Shown piece by piece: positions 57,177-64,000 of a stretch of DNA of 64,000 nt; within the stretch, counting starts at the first letter, position 1; every line of letters starts with the position of its first letter. A model generated the notes under the pieces. It worked only from the letters and a program-made list of their open reading frames with translations, was not told the origin of the DNA and did not search any database. The translations under genes and the position numbers were made by a program. The DNA is from Anaerolineales bacterium (GTDB lineage Bacteria > Chloroflexota > Anaerolineae > Aggregatilineales > UBA2796): the NCBI GenBank assembly GCA_015075625.1, contig JABTTZ010000005.1, positions 60,410 to 124,409 on the forward strand, given 5' to 3'.

Positions 57177-58328
57177 CTACCGTCCGAAAATGTGGGTAAC
57201 TGCCGTCGCTCCCACCGCGCCGAGACTCTGCGCCATCCCAATTTTAGCATCCTTGATCTGGTTCGCGCCCGCCGCCCCTCGCAATTGCAAGACGACCTCC
57301 ACCACCTGATAGACGCCCGTCGCCCCGATGGGGTTCCCACGACTTTTCAACCCACCAAAGGTGCTGATTGGAAGTGTCCCCGCTGGCATAATCGCGCCTT
57401 CTGCTGCCAGTTTCCAGCCTTCGCCCCGTCCGGCAAAACCGCTCGCCTCCAGCGCCAGCGTGGAGAGGATCGTTGCCGCATCGTGGATTTCAGCGAAACT
57501 GATCTCATCGGGGGTCAGGTTTGCCTGCCGAAAGGCGCGATCTGCTGACTGCTTGACCGCTGTCAGAAAGAGCGGATCGGTACGCTCATGAACAGCAAGG
57601 GCGTCCGTCCCCACTGCGCTTGCCAAAACGCGGATCGGGTTGGCGGTGAGGTCGGCGGCGCGTTCCGCCGTCGTCAAGATCACTGCCGCCGCGCCGTCGG
57701 CATCGGGGGCAACATCAAAGAGGTTGATCGGCTCTGCCACCACCGGAGCGGCGGCGAATCGCTCTGCCTTGATCTGGTTTTTGTACATCGCCAGGGGGTT
57801 CTTCCCGCCATTGGCATGGGCGTTCACACTGAAATTGGCAAAGCCAGTGAGATTGACCTTGTATTCGTGAAGGTAGCGCCGCATGAGCAGCGCCGCCACC
57901 CCAACGGGTGTTGCCCCATGTGCCGCCTCATACTCGGAGTCTAGCATCGTCGCCAGGGCTTTCCCGCGCCCGGATCCAACGACATCGGTCACTTTTTCGA
58001 CACCCAAGACCATGACCGTATCCGCCGCGCCGCTGGCAATCATCAGACAGCCATAGCGGAACGCCAACCCACCAGAGGCATCTGCCCCTTCAACGTGGAC
58101 GGCTTCAATGCCGCGCATCCCAACGTAATCGGCAATCAACGGCGCAACATGGTTCTGCCCGCTGATCGTCCCACCAAGCGCATTGCCAATCACGAGGGCG
58201 TCAATCCCCGCCACATTCGATTCAGTCAAGGCGGCGCGTACTGCATCTCCGGCAAGGTCACGAAAGCCCACATTCCAATGTTCCCCAACAGGCGTCATCC
58301 CAACGCCAACCACAGCGACTTCACGCAT
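57177..58328 (-). CDS. Thiolase-family protein lacking catalytic residues
   Basis: 383 residues, like the archaeal acetoacetyl-CoA thiolases that partner HMG-CoA synthase: MREVAVVGVGMTPVGEHWNV, VMVLGVEKVTDV, GGLKSRGNPIGATGVYQVVE. The expected nucleophile motif A-C-A-S-G-G reads ADASGG (Asp83, codon GAT). HDCF reads HDAA (His282 kept, Cys to Ala284). The GHP motif reads GNP (Asn332). It therefore probably cannot do Claisen condensation by the usual route. Six bp after the HMG-CoA synthase gene. It may be a structural or CoA-binding partner, or catalyse something else. Confidence 0.8.
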   Translation of the reverse strand: MREVAVVGVGMTPVGEHWNVGFRDLAGDAVRAALTESNVAGIDALVIGNALGGTISGQNHVAPLIADYVGMRGIEAVHVEGADASGGLAFRYGCLMIASGAADTVMVLGVEKVTDVVGSGRGKALATMLDSEYEAAHGATPVGVAALLMRRYLHEYKVNLTGFANFSVNAHANGGKNPLAMYKNQIKAERFAAAPVVAEPINLFDVAPDADGAAAVILTTAERAADLTANPIRVLASAVGTDALAVHERTDPLFLTAVKQSADRAFRQANLTPDEISFAEIHDAATILSTLALEASGFAGRGEGWKLAAEGAIMPAGTLPISTFGGLKSRGNPIGATGVYQVVEVVLQLRGAAGANQIKDAKIGMAQSLGAVGATAVTHIFGR

Positions 58329-58334
58329 AGCGCT

Positions 58335-59408
58335 TTACTCCTTTAACTTTCCACGGTAACGACTGTACAGGGCATAGTCAATTTGCGTTCGGCGGGCGAT
58401 GTAATCGCGGGTCTTGGGGGCGCGGTTTTGCCGTTCGGTAATTTTCTCCGTGACGCGCAGATCGAAGGCATCCGAGCCAGCGCCGCTGCCATAGCTCACC
58501 ACAAAGACACGATCCCCGGGTTTGGCACTATCCAAGACGGCGGAAAGCCCCAAGAGGCACGATCCGGCATAGACATTTCCCACATCATTCGCCAACAGCC
58601 CTGTTTTGAACTGCTCTGGCTTGAAACCGAGCGTTAGTGCCGCACGTTCGGGAAACTTCACATTCGGCTGGTGAAAGACAGCGTGTGTGTAGTCGGCGGG
58701 GGTTGTCCCCATCAATTCCATGAGCGTTGCCGCAGCGCTTTGGGTGTGATGGAAATAGGCGGGTTCGCCGGTGAACCGATCCCCATGTTGGGGATATTTT
58801 TCCTCTGCCCGCCGCCAAAAGTCTGGGGTATCGGTGACAAAACTATACGACCCCTGAAAGACCGCCAACGCTTCGGCTGCGGGTCCAACGATGTAGCCCG
58901 CCCCGCCCGATGCCGCCGTGTATTCGAGGGCGTCACCCGGGCGCCCTTGTGCCGTATCCATGCCAATGCTCAGAGCATAGTGCGCCATGTTTGAGCCAAC
59001 CAAGCCAATCGAGGCTTGAAGGGCTTCCGATCCCGCTTTGCAGGCGAATTCCCAATCCGCTGCTTGTGTGTTGGGAACAGCGCCAATTGCCTCAGCGACG
59101 ATGGTGCTGGTAGGTTTTACGGCGTAAGGGTGACTTTCCGACCCCACCCACACGGCGCGGATGTGCGTCGGATCAATCCCGGCACGGGCAAGGGCGTTCC
59201 GCGCCGCCTCAATGGACATGGTGATTACGTCCTCGTCCAAGCCGGCGACTGCTTTTTCTTTGATTGGCGAGCCGCCCAAGCCGCCCGTCCAGACCCGTGC
59301 CACTTCTGTACCGGGAAGGCGATAGCGCGGAACATACGCGCCGTACCCGATGATCCCGACCTCTCGATCCGGGTGGAGGACGCTCCGCCCGCCATTGAAT
59401 GCTGTCAT
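58335..59408 (-). CDS. HMG-CoA synthase, archaeal type
   Basis: 357 residues. Condenses acetyl-CoA with acetoacetyl-CoA in the mevalonate pathway. [20 protein letters not shown] is the archaeal-type opening. The catalytic residues look intact: Glu91 ([14 protein letters not shown]), Cys123 ([15 protein letters not shown]) and His246 ([11 protein letters not shown]). The C-terminus [20 protein letters not shown] is typical. Starts within the stop of the reductase gene (ATGA). Confidence 0.92.
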   Translation of the reverse strand: MTAFNGGRSVLHPDREVGIIGYGAYVPRYRLPGTEVARVWTGGLGGSPIKEKAVAGLDEDVITMSIEAARNALARAGIDPTHIRAVWVGSESHPYAVKPTSTIVAEAIGAVPNTQAADWEFACKAGSEALQASIGLVGSNMAHYALSIGMDTAQGRPGDALEYTAASGGAGYIVGPAAEALAVFQGSYSFVTDTPDFWRRAEEKYPQHGDRFTGEPAYFHHTQSAAATLMELMGTTPADYTHAVFHQPNVKFPERAALTLGFKPEQFKTGLLANDVGNVYAGSCLLGLSAVLDSAKPGDRVFVVSYGSGAGSDAFDLRVTEKITERQNRAPKTRDYIARRTQIDYALYSRYRGKLKE

Positions 59409-60712
59409 GGTTTATCTCCTTGATTCATAAATTCCGCCACCAGCGCCACCGCCCGATCCAGCCGGATGTTCCCCTCGGCAAGCATGATCTCAACAATGCG
59501 CAGCACAAGCGCCGGGGGTGCACCTGCCGCCGCCGCCAATTGACGGGCGTGCAAACTCATATGCCCGCGTTGAATTCCCTCCGTTGCCAAAGCGCGGATT
59601 GCGGCGAGGTTTTGCGCCAAGCCAACGGCGGCGATTACCTCTGCTAATTCTCGCGCTCCGCTTACGCCGAGAATCTTCATGGCGACTTTTGCTGTCGGAT
59701 GAACGCGGGTTGCCCCCCCAACCGTCCCCACTGCCAGCGGGACGGTCATTGCCCCCCGCAAATCACCCTGATCATCCGCCGTCCATGTGGCGAGGGCGGT
59801 GTAATGCCCCTCGCGGGCGGCGTAAGCGTGCGCCCCCGCCTCCAACGCCCGCCAATCGTTCCCAGTGGCAAGGCACACGGCATCCATCCCGTTCATAATC
59901 CCCTTGTTGTGGGTTGTTGCTCGGTAGGGATCAACCTCGGCAAAGGCGGACGCTTCCTCAATGGCGCGGACAACTGTTTTGCCCTCCGTCTCGCCCGTCG
60001 CTAGTTCAGCGGCGGGGATACGACAGGTAGCGGTTGCCTTGCGCCGATCTGTCAGATTGCTCAGGATTTTTAAGCCCACCCGTCCACCCGTCGCTGCCTC
60101 AATATGCGGGGCAAGGGCTTCGCAAGCGGTGTTTACCGCGTTCGCCCCCATCGCATCGCGGGTGTCATAGAGTAGATGGACGATCACCATCCCCCCAACG
60201 CGGGTATTCGGGAAACGGCGCACCTCAATAGCCCGCGCCCCGCCGCCCCGTTTTACAATGGATGACGAAGGATCATTGGCTAGAGCAATCAGTTTCTCGC
60301 GATTTGCTAGAACTGCCGCCGCCGCGCTGTCAACATCCGGCACCCCCAACACTTGAATCTGCCCGATCATGATTGGTTCGTCGGTTGTCACGGTAAAGCC
60401 GCTGCCCGCCCGTGCCAGCTTTGCCGCAAAACTACAGGCGGCGACGATACTCGGTTCTTCAACAACCATCGGCACAAGGTGTTCGCGCCCGTTGACAAGA
60501 AAATTCGTGGCGATTCCCATCGGAAGCGCATGAACACCAATCACGTTCTCAATCATTTGGTCAGCCTGGTCAAGAGGCAGTCCGGCGCTCAACACCGCCT
60601 GCTCCTCGGCTGAAAGATTTGCCCATGCCGCAACCTCCGCAGCACGTTCCGTCCGCGATTTTTGATAAAATCCGGGCAGCCGTGAGGAGGGACGGGGGGT
60701 ATCCTGAGTCAT
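59405..60712 (-). CDS. mvaA: HMG-CoA reductase, class II
   Basis: 435-residue class II reductase that makes mevalonate from HMG-CoA with NAD(P)H. ENVIG motif at residues 55-59, catalytic Glu86 ([11 protein letters not shown]), [14 protein letters not shown], Lys270 in [14 protein letters not shown] and the flap-domain His384 in RGHMSLHAR are present. All expected active-site residues are in place. First gene of a three-gene unit: reductase, HMG-CoA synthase, thiolase-like. The later mevalonate genes are not in this window. Start ATG 60712. Confidence 0.92.
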   Translation of the reverse strand: MTQDTPRPSSRLPGFYQKSRTERAAEVAAWANLSAEEQAVLSAGLPLDQADQMIENVIGVHALPMGIATNFLVNGREHLVPMVVEEPSIVAACSFAAKLARAGSGFTVTTDEPIMIGQIQVLGVPDVDSAAAAVLANREKLIALANDPSSSIVKRGGGARAIEVRRFPNTRVGGMVIVHLLYDTRDAMGANAVNTACEALAPHIEAATGGRVGLKILSNLTDRRKATATCRIPAAELATGETEGKTVVRAIEEASAFAEVDPYRATTHNKGIMNGMDAVCLATGNDWRALEAGAHAYAAREGHYTALATWTADDQGDLRGAMTVPLAVGTVGGATRVHPTAKVAMKILGVSGARELAEVIAAVGLAQNLAAIRALATEGIQRGHMSLHARQLAAAAGAPPALVLRIVEIMLAEGNIRLDRAVALVAEFMNQGDKP

Positions 60713-60794
60713 GGCAAGTCACCTTTCCTTAGGCGGATTGTCGCATGGGAGTCGATGTGAGAGGTAGGGTGATAGGCTCTCAAAAGCTATCGAT

Positions 60795-60825
60795 TTGTGA
60801 AAAAAGACGCGGGTTTCGTTACAAT
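60795..60825 (+). promoter_or_regulatory. Possible promoter of the phosphoglucomutase gene
   Basis: TTGTGA and TACAAT with a 19-bp spacer, about 93 nt before the chosen start. An 8-bp inverted repeat GTGTGTCT / AGACACAC (60844-60878) lies in the leader. The spacer is longer than ideal. Confidence 0.35.
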
Positions 60826-60917
60826 GCATTGTTCGCATACCTTGTGTGTCTTGCGGTGAAAATGAATATGAGACACACCTCACAACAAACAATACCAAAG
60901 AAATGAGGTTCTCAATC

Positions 60918-61580
60918 ATGGGTCTTTCTCGCCCACCGATTCACGCTTTTGTTTTTGACCTCGATGGGGTCATCACCGATACCGCTGAATACCACTACCT
61001 TGCCTGGCAGCGCCTGTGTGACGAAGAAGGGCTATCCTTCAGCCGCGCCGACAATGATACCTTGCGCGGGTTATCCCGTCGGGACAGCCTTCTAAAAATC
61101 TTGAAGGGGGCAGCCATGCCCGAAGAACGCATGGAACAACTCATGACGCGGAAGAATGATTACTACCGCGACTTTCTGCGGAAGATCACCCCAACGGATT
61201 TGCTCCCCGGCGTGGGCGAATTCTTGCGTGCGGCACGAAAGAAAGGCATCCATTTGGGCTTGGCGTCAGCAAGCAAAAACGCCAAAGACGTGATCGAAAA
61301 CTTGCAGGTGAGCGATTTTTTCGAGGCGGTGGGCGATGGCTATTCTGTCGTCAATTCTAAACCCGCCCCCGATTTATTCGTATGGGTTGCTGGACGTTTG
61401 GGTGTTCCTCCGGCGGAAGTCGTCATCTTCGAGGACGCGGAGGCAGGTGTAGAGGCAGCCCACGCCGCCGGAATGCGCGTCGTGGGGTTGGGACCCATCG
61501 AACGGTTAGGAAAGGCGGATATCCTTTATCCTGGGTTGGAGAGTGTCACCGTAGAGGCGGTCTTGATGGCTCTGGGGTAG
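60918..61580 (+). CDS. pgmB: Beta-phosphoglucomutase (HAD family)
   Basis: 220 residues. Interconverts beta-glucose-1-phosphate and glucose-6-phosphate, typically after maltose or trehalose phosphorolysis. FVFDLDGVITDTAEYHYLAW holds the nucleophile Asp14 and acid/base Asp16 of HAD mutases. GLSRRDSLLKIL is the cap-domain substrate loop, ASASKNAKDVIENL and VVIFEDAEAGVEAAHAAGMR close the site. ATG 60918 is preceded by GAGGT at 8 nt; upstream codons to 60846 look untranslated. No maltose or trehalose phosphorylase is adjacent. Confidence 0.9.
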   Translation: MGLSRPPIHAFVFDLDGVITDTAEYHYLAWQRLCDEEGLSFSRADNDTLRGLSRRDSLLKILKGAAMPEERMEQLMTRKNDYYRDFLRKITPTDLLPGVGEFLRAARKKGIHLGLASASKNAKDVIENLQVSDFFEAVGDGYSVVNSKPAPDLFVWVAGRLGVPPAEVVIFEDAEAGVEAAHAAGMRVVGLGPIERLGKADILYPGLESVTVEAVLMALG

Positions 61581-61797
61581 TTGAGATTACACAAAGAACG
61601 CATTGAAACTTTTCCGCAGCGAATAGGTGACGGACGTTAATAAGCACGCAAACGATATAATGGACGCCGAGAACGTGAGTGGCTTTGCAGTCAAAACGAA
61701 CCAGCAGGGCACAGAATTTGTTCAGGATGCACTATCCTTTTCCTTTCTCAAAAGTCTCAATCAGTTCATAGTCAATTTTGTTGTTTAGGAAATGAAT

Positions 61798-62839
61798 ATG
61801 GAATACCGTTTTCTGGGTCGCACAGGGGTGAAAGTTAGCCCGCTGTGCTTGGGTACTATGAATTTTTGGAGGGCGCACGGACGAGAAAGAAGCCGCTGCC
61901 ATTATAAACCATGCTATTGAGAGTGGGATCAATTTCATCGATACGGCGAACGTCTACGGTCACGATCCTGCCAACTTTGAGTTTGGACGCGGGCGCAGTG
62001 AAGAAATCATTGGGCGCGCGTTGAAACAAAATGGCAAGCGTTCACAGATTGTGCTGGCAACAAAAGCGCATTTCCCTATGAGCAATGACCCCAACGCACA
62101 GGGAAGCAGCCGCCGACACCTGATCGAACAGTGCGAGGCATCGCTGCAACGTCTGCAGACCGATGTAATTGACCTCTATCAACTTCACCACCCCACGAAT
62201 GACGTGCCAATCGATGAAACCCTGCGTGCCCTAGATGATCTAATCCATACTGGCAAAGTGTGCTACATTGGCACAAGTTCTTTTGCCGCTTGGCAGATTA
62301 TGGAATCGCTGTGGGTTTCAAAAGAGTGGGGGTTTAATCGTTTTGTCTGTGAACAGCCGGTATATAACCTGCTAGATCGGCGCGTAGAGCGTGAACTCAT
62401 TCCGATGGCGCAGACCTATGGACTGGCGATCATCCCCTGGTCGCCGCTGGCTGGCGGTTTGCTGACAGGCGGCTATCGGCGCGGTCAGGCAGCACCGTCC
62501 GATTCCCGGTACGACGCATTTTGGAAACAACCGAGTTATCTGACCGATGTGGTTTTTGATGTGTTGGATGTGGTTGAAGCCCTAGCGAAAGAAAAGAATG
62601 TCACACCAGCACAGATTGCATTACGGTGGTGTATGGATCAACCAGGTGTCACCAGTCCGATCATTGGTCCGCGCACGCTTGACCAGTTGAAGAACAACCT
62701 GGGTGCCTTAGAAGGGGCGCTTTCTAGCGAAGATCACAAACGGCTTGATGCGATTGCACCGCCGGGTCAGATGACCGTTCCCTTCTACGGCCATGATGGT
62801 TTCGCGTGGACGACCTGGGGACCGCATCGTTATCGATAA
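61798..62839 (+). pseudogene. Aldo/keto reductase with a +1 frameshift near the N-terminus
   Basis: The N-terminal part reads [20 protein letters not shown], then MNF, then breaks at a five-T run (61863-61867). Removing one T restores [20 protein letters not shown] and INFIDTANVYG, then continues in frame to 62839, about 347 residues in all. The aldo/keto reductase tetrad is present: Asp and Tyr (DTANVYG), Lys (VLATKAHF), His (LYQLHHPTN). The downstream frame alone begins at 62021 (272 residues) and lacks the Asp and Tyr. Could be a real mutation, a sequencing error or programmed slippage. AGGAAATGAAT precedes the start. Base use here is less GC-rich than upstream by eye. Confidence 0.8.
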
Positions 62840-62887
62840 GATAGAAGTCACTTAACAGATTGTTTTGATCGATAGAGGAGTTCATCC

Positions 62888-63943
62888 ATGCGGGGTTACA
62901 TCACCCGGCTGGTGGTCATTAATGCTCTGATTTGTGCTGTCTTCGGCGCATTATTTACCATACCAATTGGACGGCTTGAAGTTGGACTCATCGGTGGATT
63001 ATTATTCGGTGTGACAAGCGGTTTATTCATCGAACTGACCTTTCGACGTTGGAAAGACCGCTGGTTATATCATCGTCGGTTGCTGTTTCTGGTTCTATTG
63101 GAAGTGCTGCTGACTCTCTATTTGCTGCTCCCTGCCTATATCGTGTATTTCAATTTGCGTCCCGCACGACTGCCTATAACTGAGATGCCTCCCGAACTGA
63201 TCAATATCGCGCAAGAGGTCGCATTGTCGACCAGCGACGGAATTACGCTGTCTGGATGGTATATCCCGCCCCAAAATGGAGCAGTGATCATTGCTCTGCA
63301 TGGGCTTGGCAGCAATCGTCTGGGTGTACTGCCTCATACCCTGATGTTGGCTGAACAGGGGTACGGTGTTCTCATGATGGATATGCGTGCGCATGGCGCA
63401 AGCGGCGGCGAGGTATTTGCAGATGGCTGGAATTCCGCTGTCGATGTCCGTGCGATGGTGGATTATCTCCAATCACACCCGGAAGTTGAGCATATCGGCG
63501 CATTGGGTTTATCGGCGGGAGCCATTTCGATACTTCATGCTGGTGCTGCAATCGAAGCTATTGAAGCCTTTGTTGCTGATGGCACAGGTGTTGCGGCGAT
63601 AGAGGATTTACTTGATCCCCTTATTCCACATCCCGCTATTGCCTGGCTCCTGGTGCCGGATTACTGGATGGGTTTTCGCTTTACAGGGTTATTCAGTGGG
63701 GTGCAGCCCTTGCCATCGCTGCGGGAACAGGTCAGGAGCATTGCGCCACGCCCAATTCTGTTTATCGCGGGAGCGGAGTCGATGTGGGAATCGGAACTGG
63801 CTGCGAAGTATGCTCTCAGTGCAGGGGCTGCGGCGGATGTATGGGTTATCCCTGATGCGGGACATGTAGCTGGTATTTTCACTGACCCAAACGAATATAC
63901 CGTTCGTGTGCTGGCTTTTCTGGATGCTGCCCTGATAGAATGA
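62888..63943 (+). CDS. Membrane-anchored alpha/beta hydrolase
   Basis: 351 residues. Three hydrophobic segments at the N-terminus (~5-30, ~33-52, ~65-90) precede an alpha/beta-hydrolase domain from residue ~115. Opening strand ITLSGWYIPPQNGAVIIALH leads to the oxyanion HGLGSNR. The nucleophile elbow is GALGLSAGA (Ser209), and the C-terminal catalytic His is in DAGHVAGIF. Likely an esterase-type enzyme facing one side of the membrane; substrate unknown. GAGGAG precedes the ATG. It is 48 bp after the aldo/keto reductase. Confidence 0.75.
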   Translation: MRGYITRLVVINALICAVFGALFTIPIGRLEVGLIGGLLFGVTSGLFIELTFRRWKDRWLYHRRLLFLVLLEVLLTLYLLLPAYIVYFNLRPARLPITEMPPELINIAQEVALSTSDGITLSGWYIPPQNGAVIIALHGLGSNRLGVLPHTLMLAEQGYGVLMMDMRAHGASGGEVFADGWNSAVDVRAMVDYLQSHPEVEHIGALGLSAGAISILHAGAAIEAIEAFVADGTGVAAIEDLLDPLIPHPAIAWLLVPDYWMGFRFTGLFSGVQPLPSLREQVRSIAPRPILFIAGAESMWESELAAKYALSAGAAADVWVIPDAGHVAGIFTDPNEYTVRVLAFLDAALIE

Positions 63944-64000
63944 AGAGTATAAACAGGCGTTAAAAATATAAAATCTACATACGTGGCCCCACGCCACGCC

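Noticed and set aside
61656..61661. TATAAT box upstream of the aldo/keto reductase
   Set aside because: A perfect -10 but no acceptable -35 at 15-19 bp, and 137 bp from the start codon; too weak to annotate.

Overview
The window looks like a chromosomal segment of a Chloroflexota bacterium, most likely an Anaerolineae-like lineage. This is inferred from the high-GC, Pro/Thr-rich coding style, several membrane glycosyltransferases and a YfhO-type protein, a class II HMG-CoA reductase next to an archaeal-type HMG-CoA synthase, and a bacterial NLR-like protein with TIR and WD40 domains. There is one tRNA (Gly, GCC). I saw no rRNA, CRISPR array or prophage.

Layout. 1-1.3 kb: the end of a PstS-like binding protein and a stand-alone TipAS-domain protein. 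1.4-7.1 kb: three overlapping GT4 glycosyltransferases and a GT39-like membrane glycosyltransferase. 7.2-8.7 kb: alkyladenine DNA glycosylase and FabI. 9.2-9.6 kb: intergenic hairpin repeats. 9.6-13.5 kb: a second GT39-like protein translationally coupled to an FGGY sugar kinase. 13.6-20.1 kb: tandem GNAT protein, SbcD/Mre11-like nuclease, exported propeller-like protein, orphan histidine kinase and HemW. 20.2-25.3 kb: a putative conflict/defence pair, namely a helical domain-TIR-NB-ARC-(WD40)14 protein followed by a helical domain-CHAT protease. 25.3-33 kb: polyprenyl diphosphate synthase, a phytase-esterase-like exported protein, tRNA-Gly, a heterodimeric ABC exporter and an SDR oxidoreductase. 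33-34 kb: a small exported four-cysteine protein with TTACTAA palindromes upstream, between two copies of a 55-bp block. 34-47.3 kb: PreP-like M16 protease, an SH3b membrane protein, PolX, and a 2,554-residue exported protein of about 22 PPC-like repeats. 47.4-56.5 kb: LuxR-type regulator, ABC-2 exporter with a SpoIIM-like fusion, YfhO-like protein, CopC-CopD fusion and FrnE-like DsbA. 56.8-60.7 kb: a transposase scar, then the upper mevalonate operon on the minus strand. 60.9-63.9 kb: beta-phosphoglucomutase, a frameshifted aldo/keto reductase and a membrane-anchored alpha/beta hydrolase.

Two observations matter most. First, the TIR-NLR and CHAT genes are adjacent, and both begin with a similar ~90-100-residue helical domain. 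That suggests a sensor-switch recruiting a caspase-like effector by homotypic contact, in addition to its own TIR effector. Second, the thiolase-family protein of the mevalonate operon has Asp where the nucleophilic Cys is expected, Asn in place of the GHP-motif His and Ala in place of the HDCF-motif Cys. It therefore looks like a pseudo-thiolase beside an HMG-CoA synthase whose own active site is intact.

Functional assignments come from reading motifs by eye. No database search was run, so family names are recognition-based.
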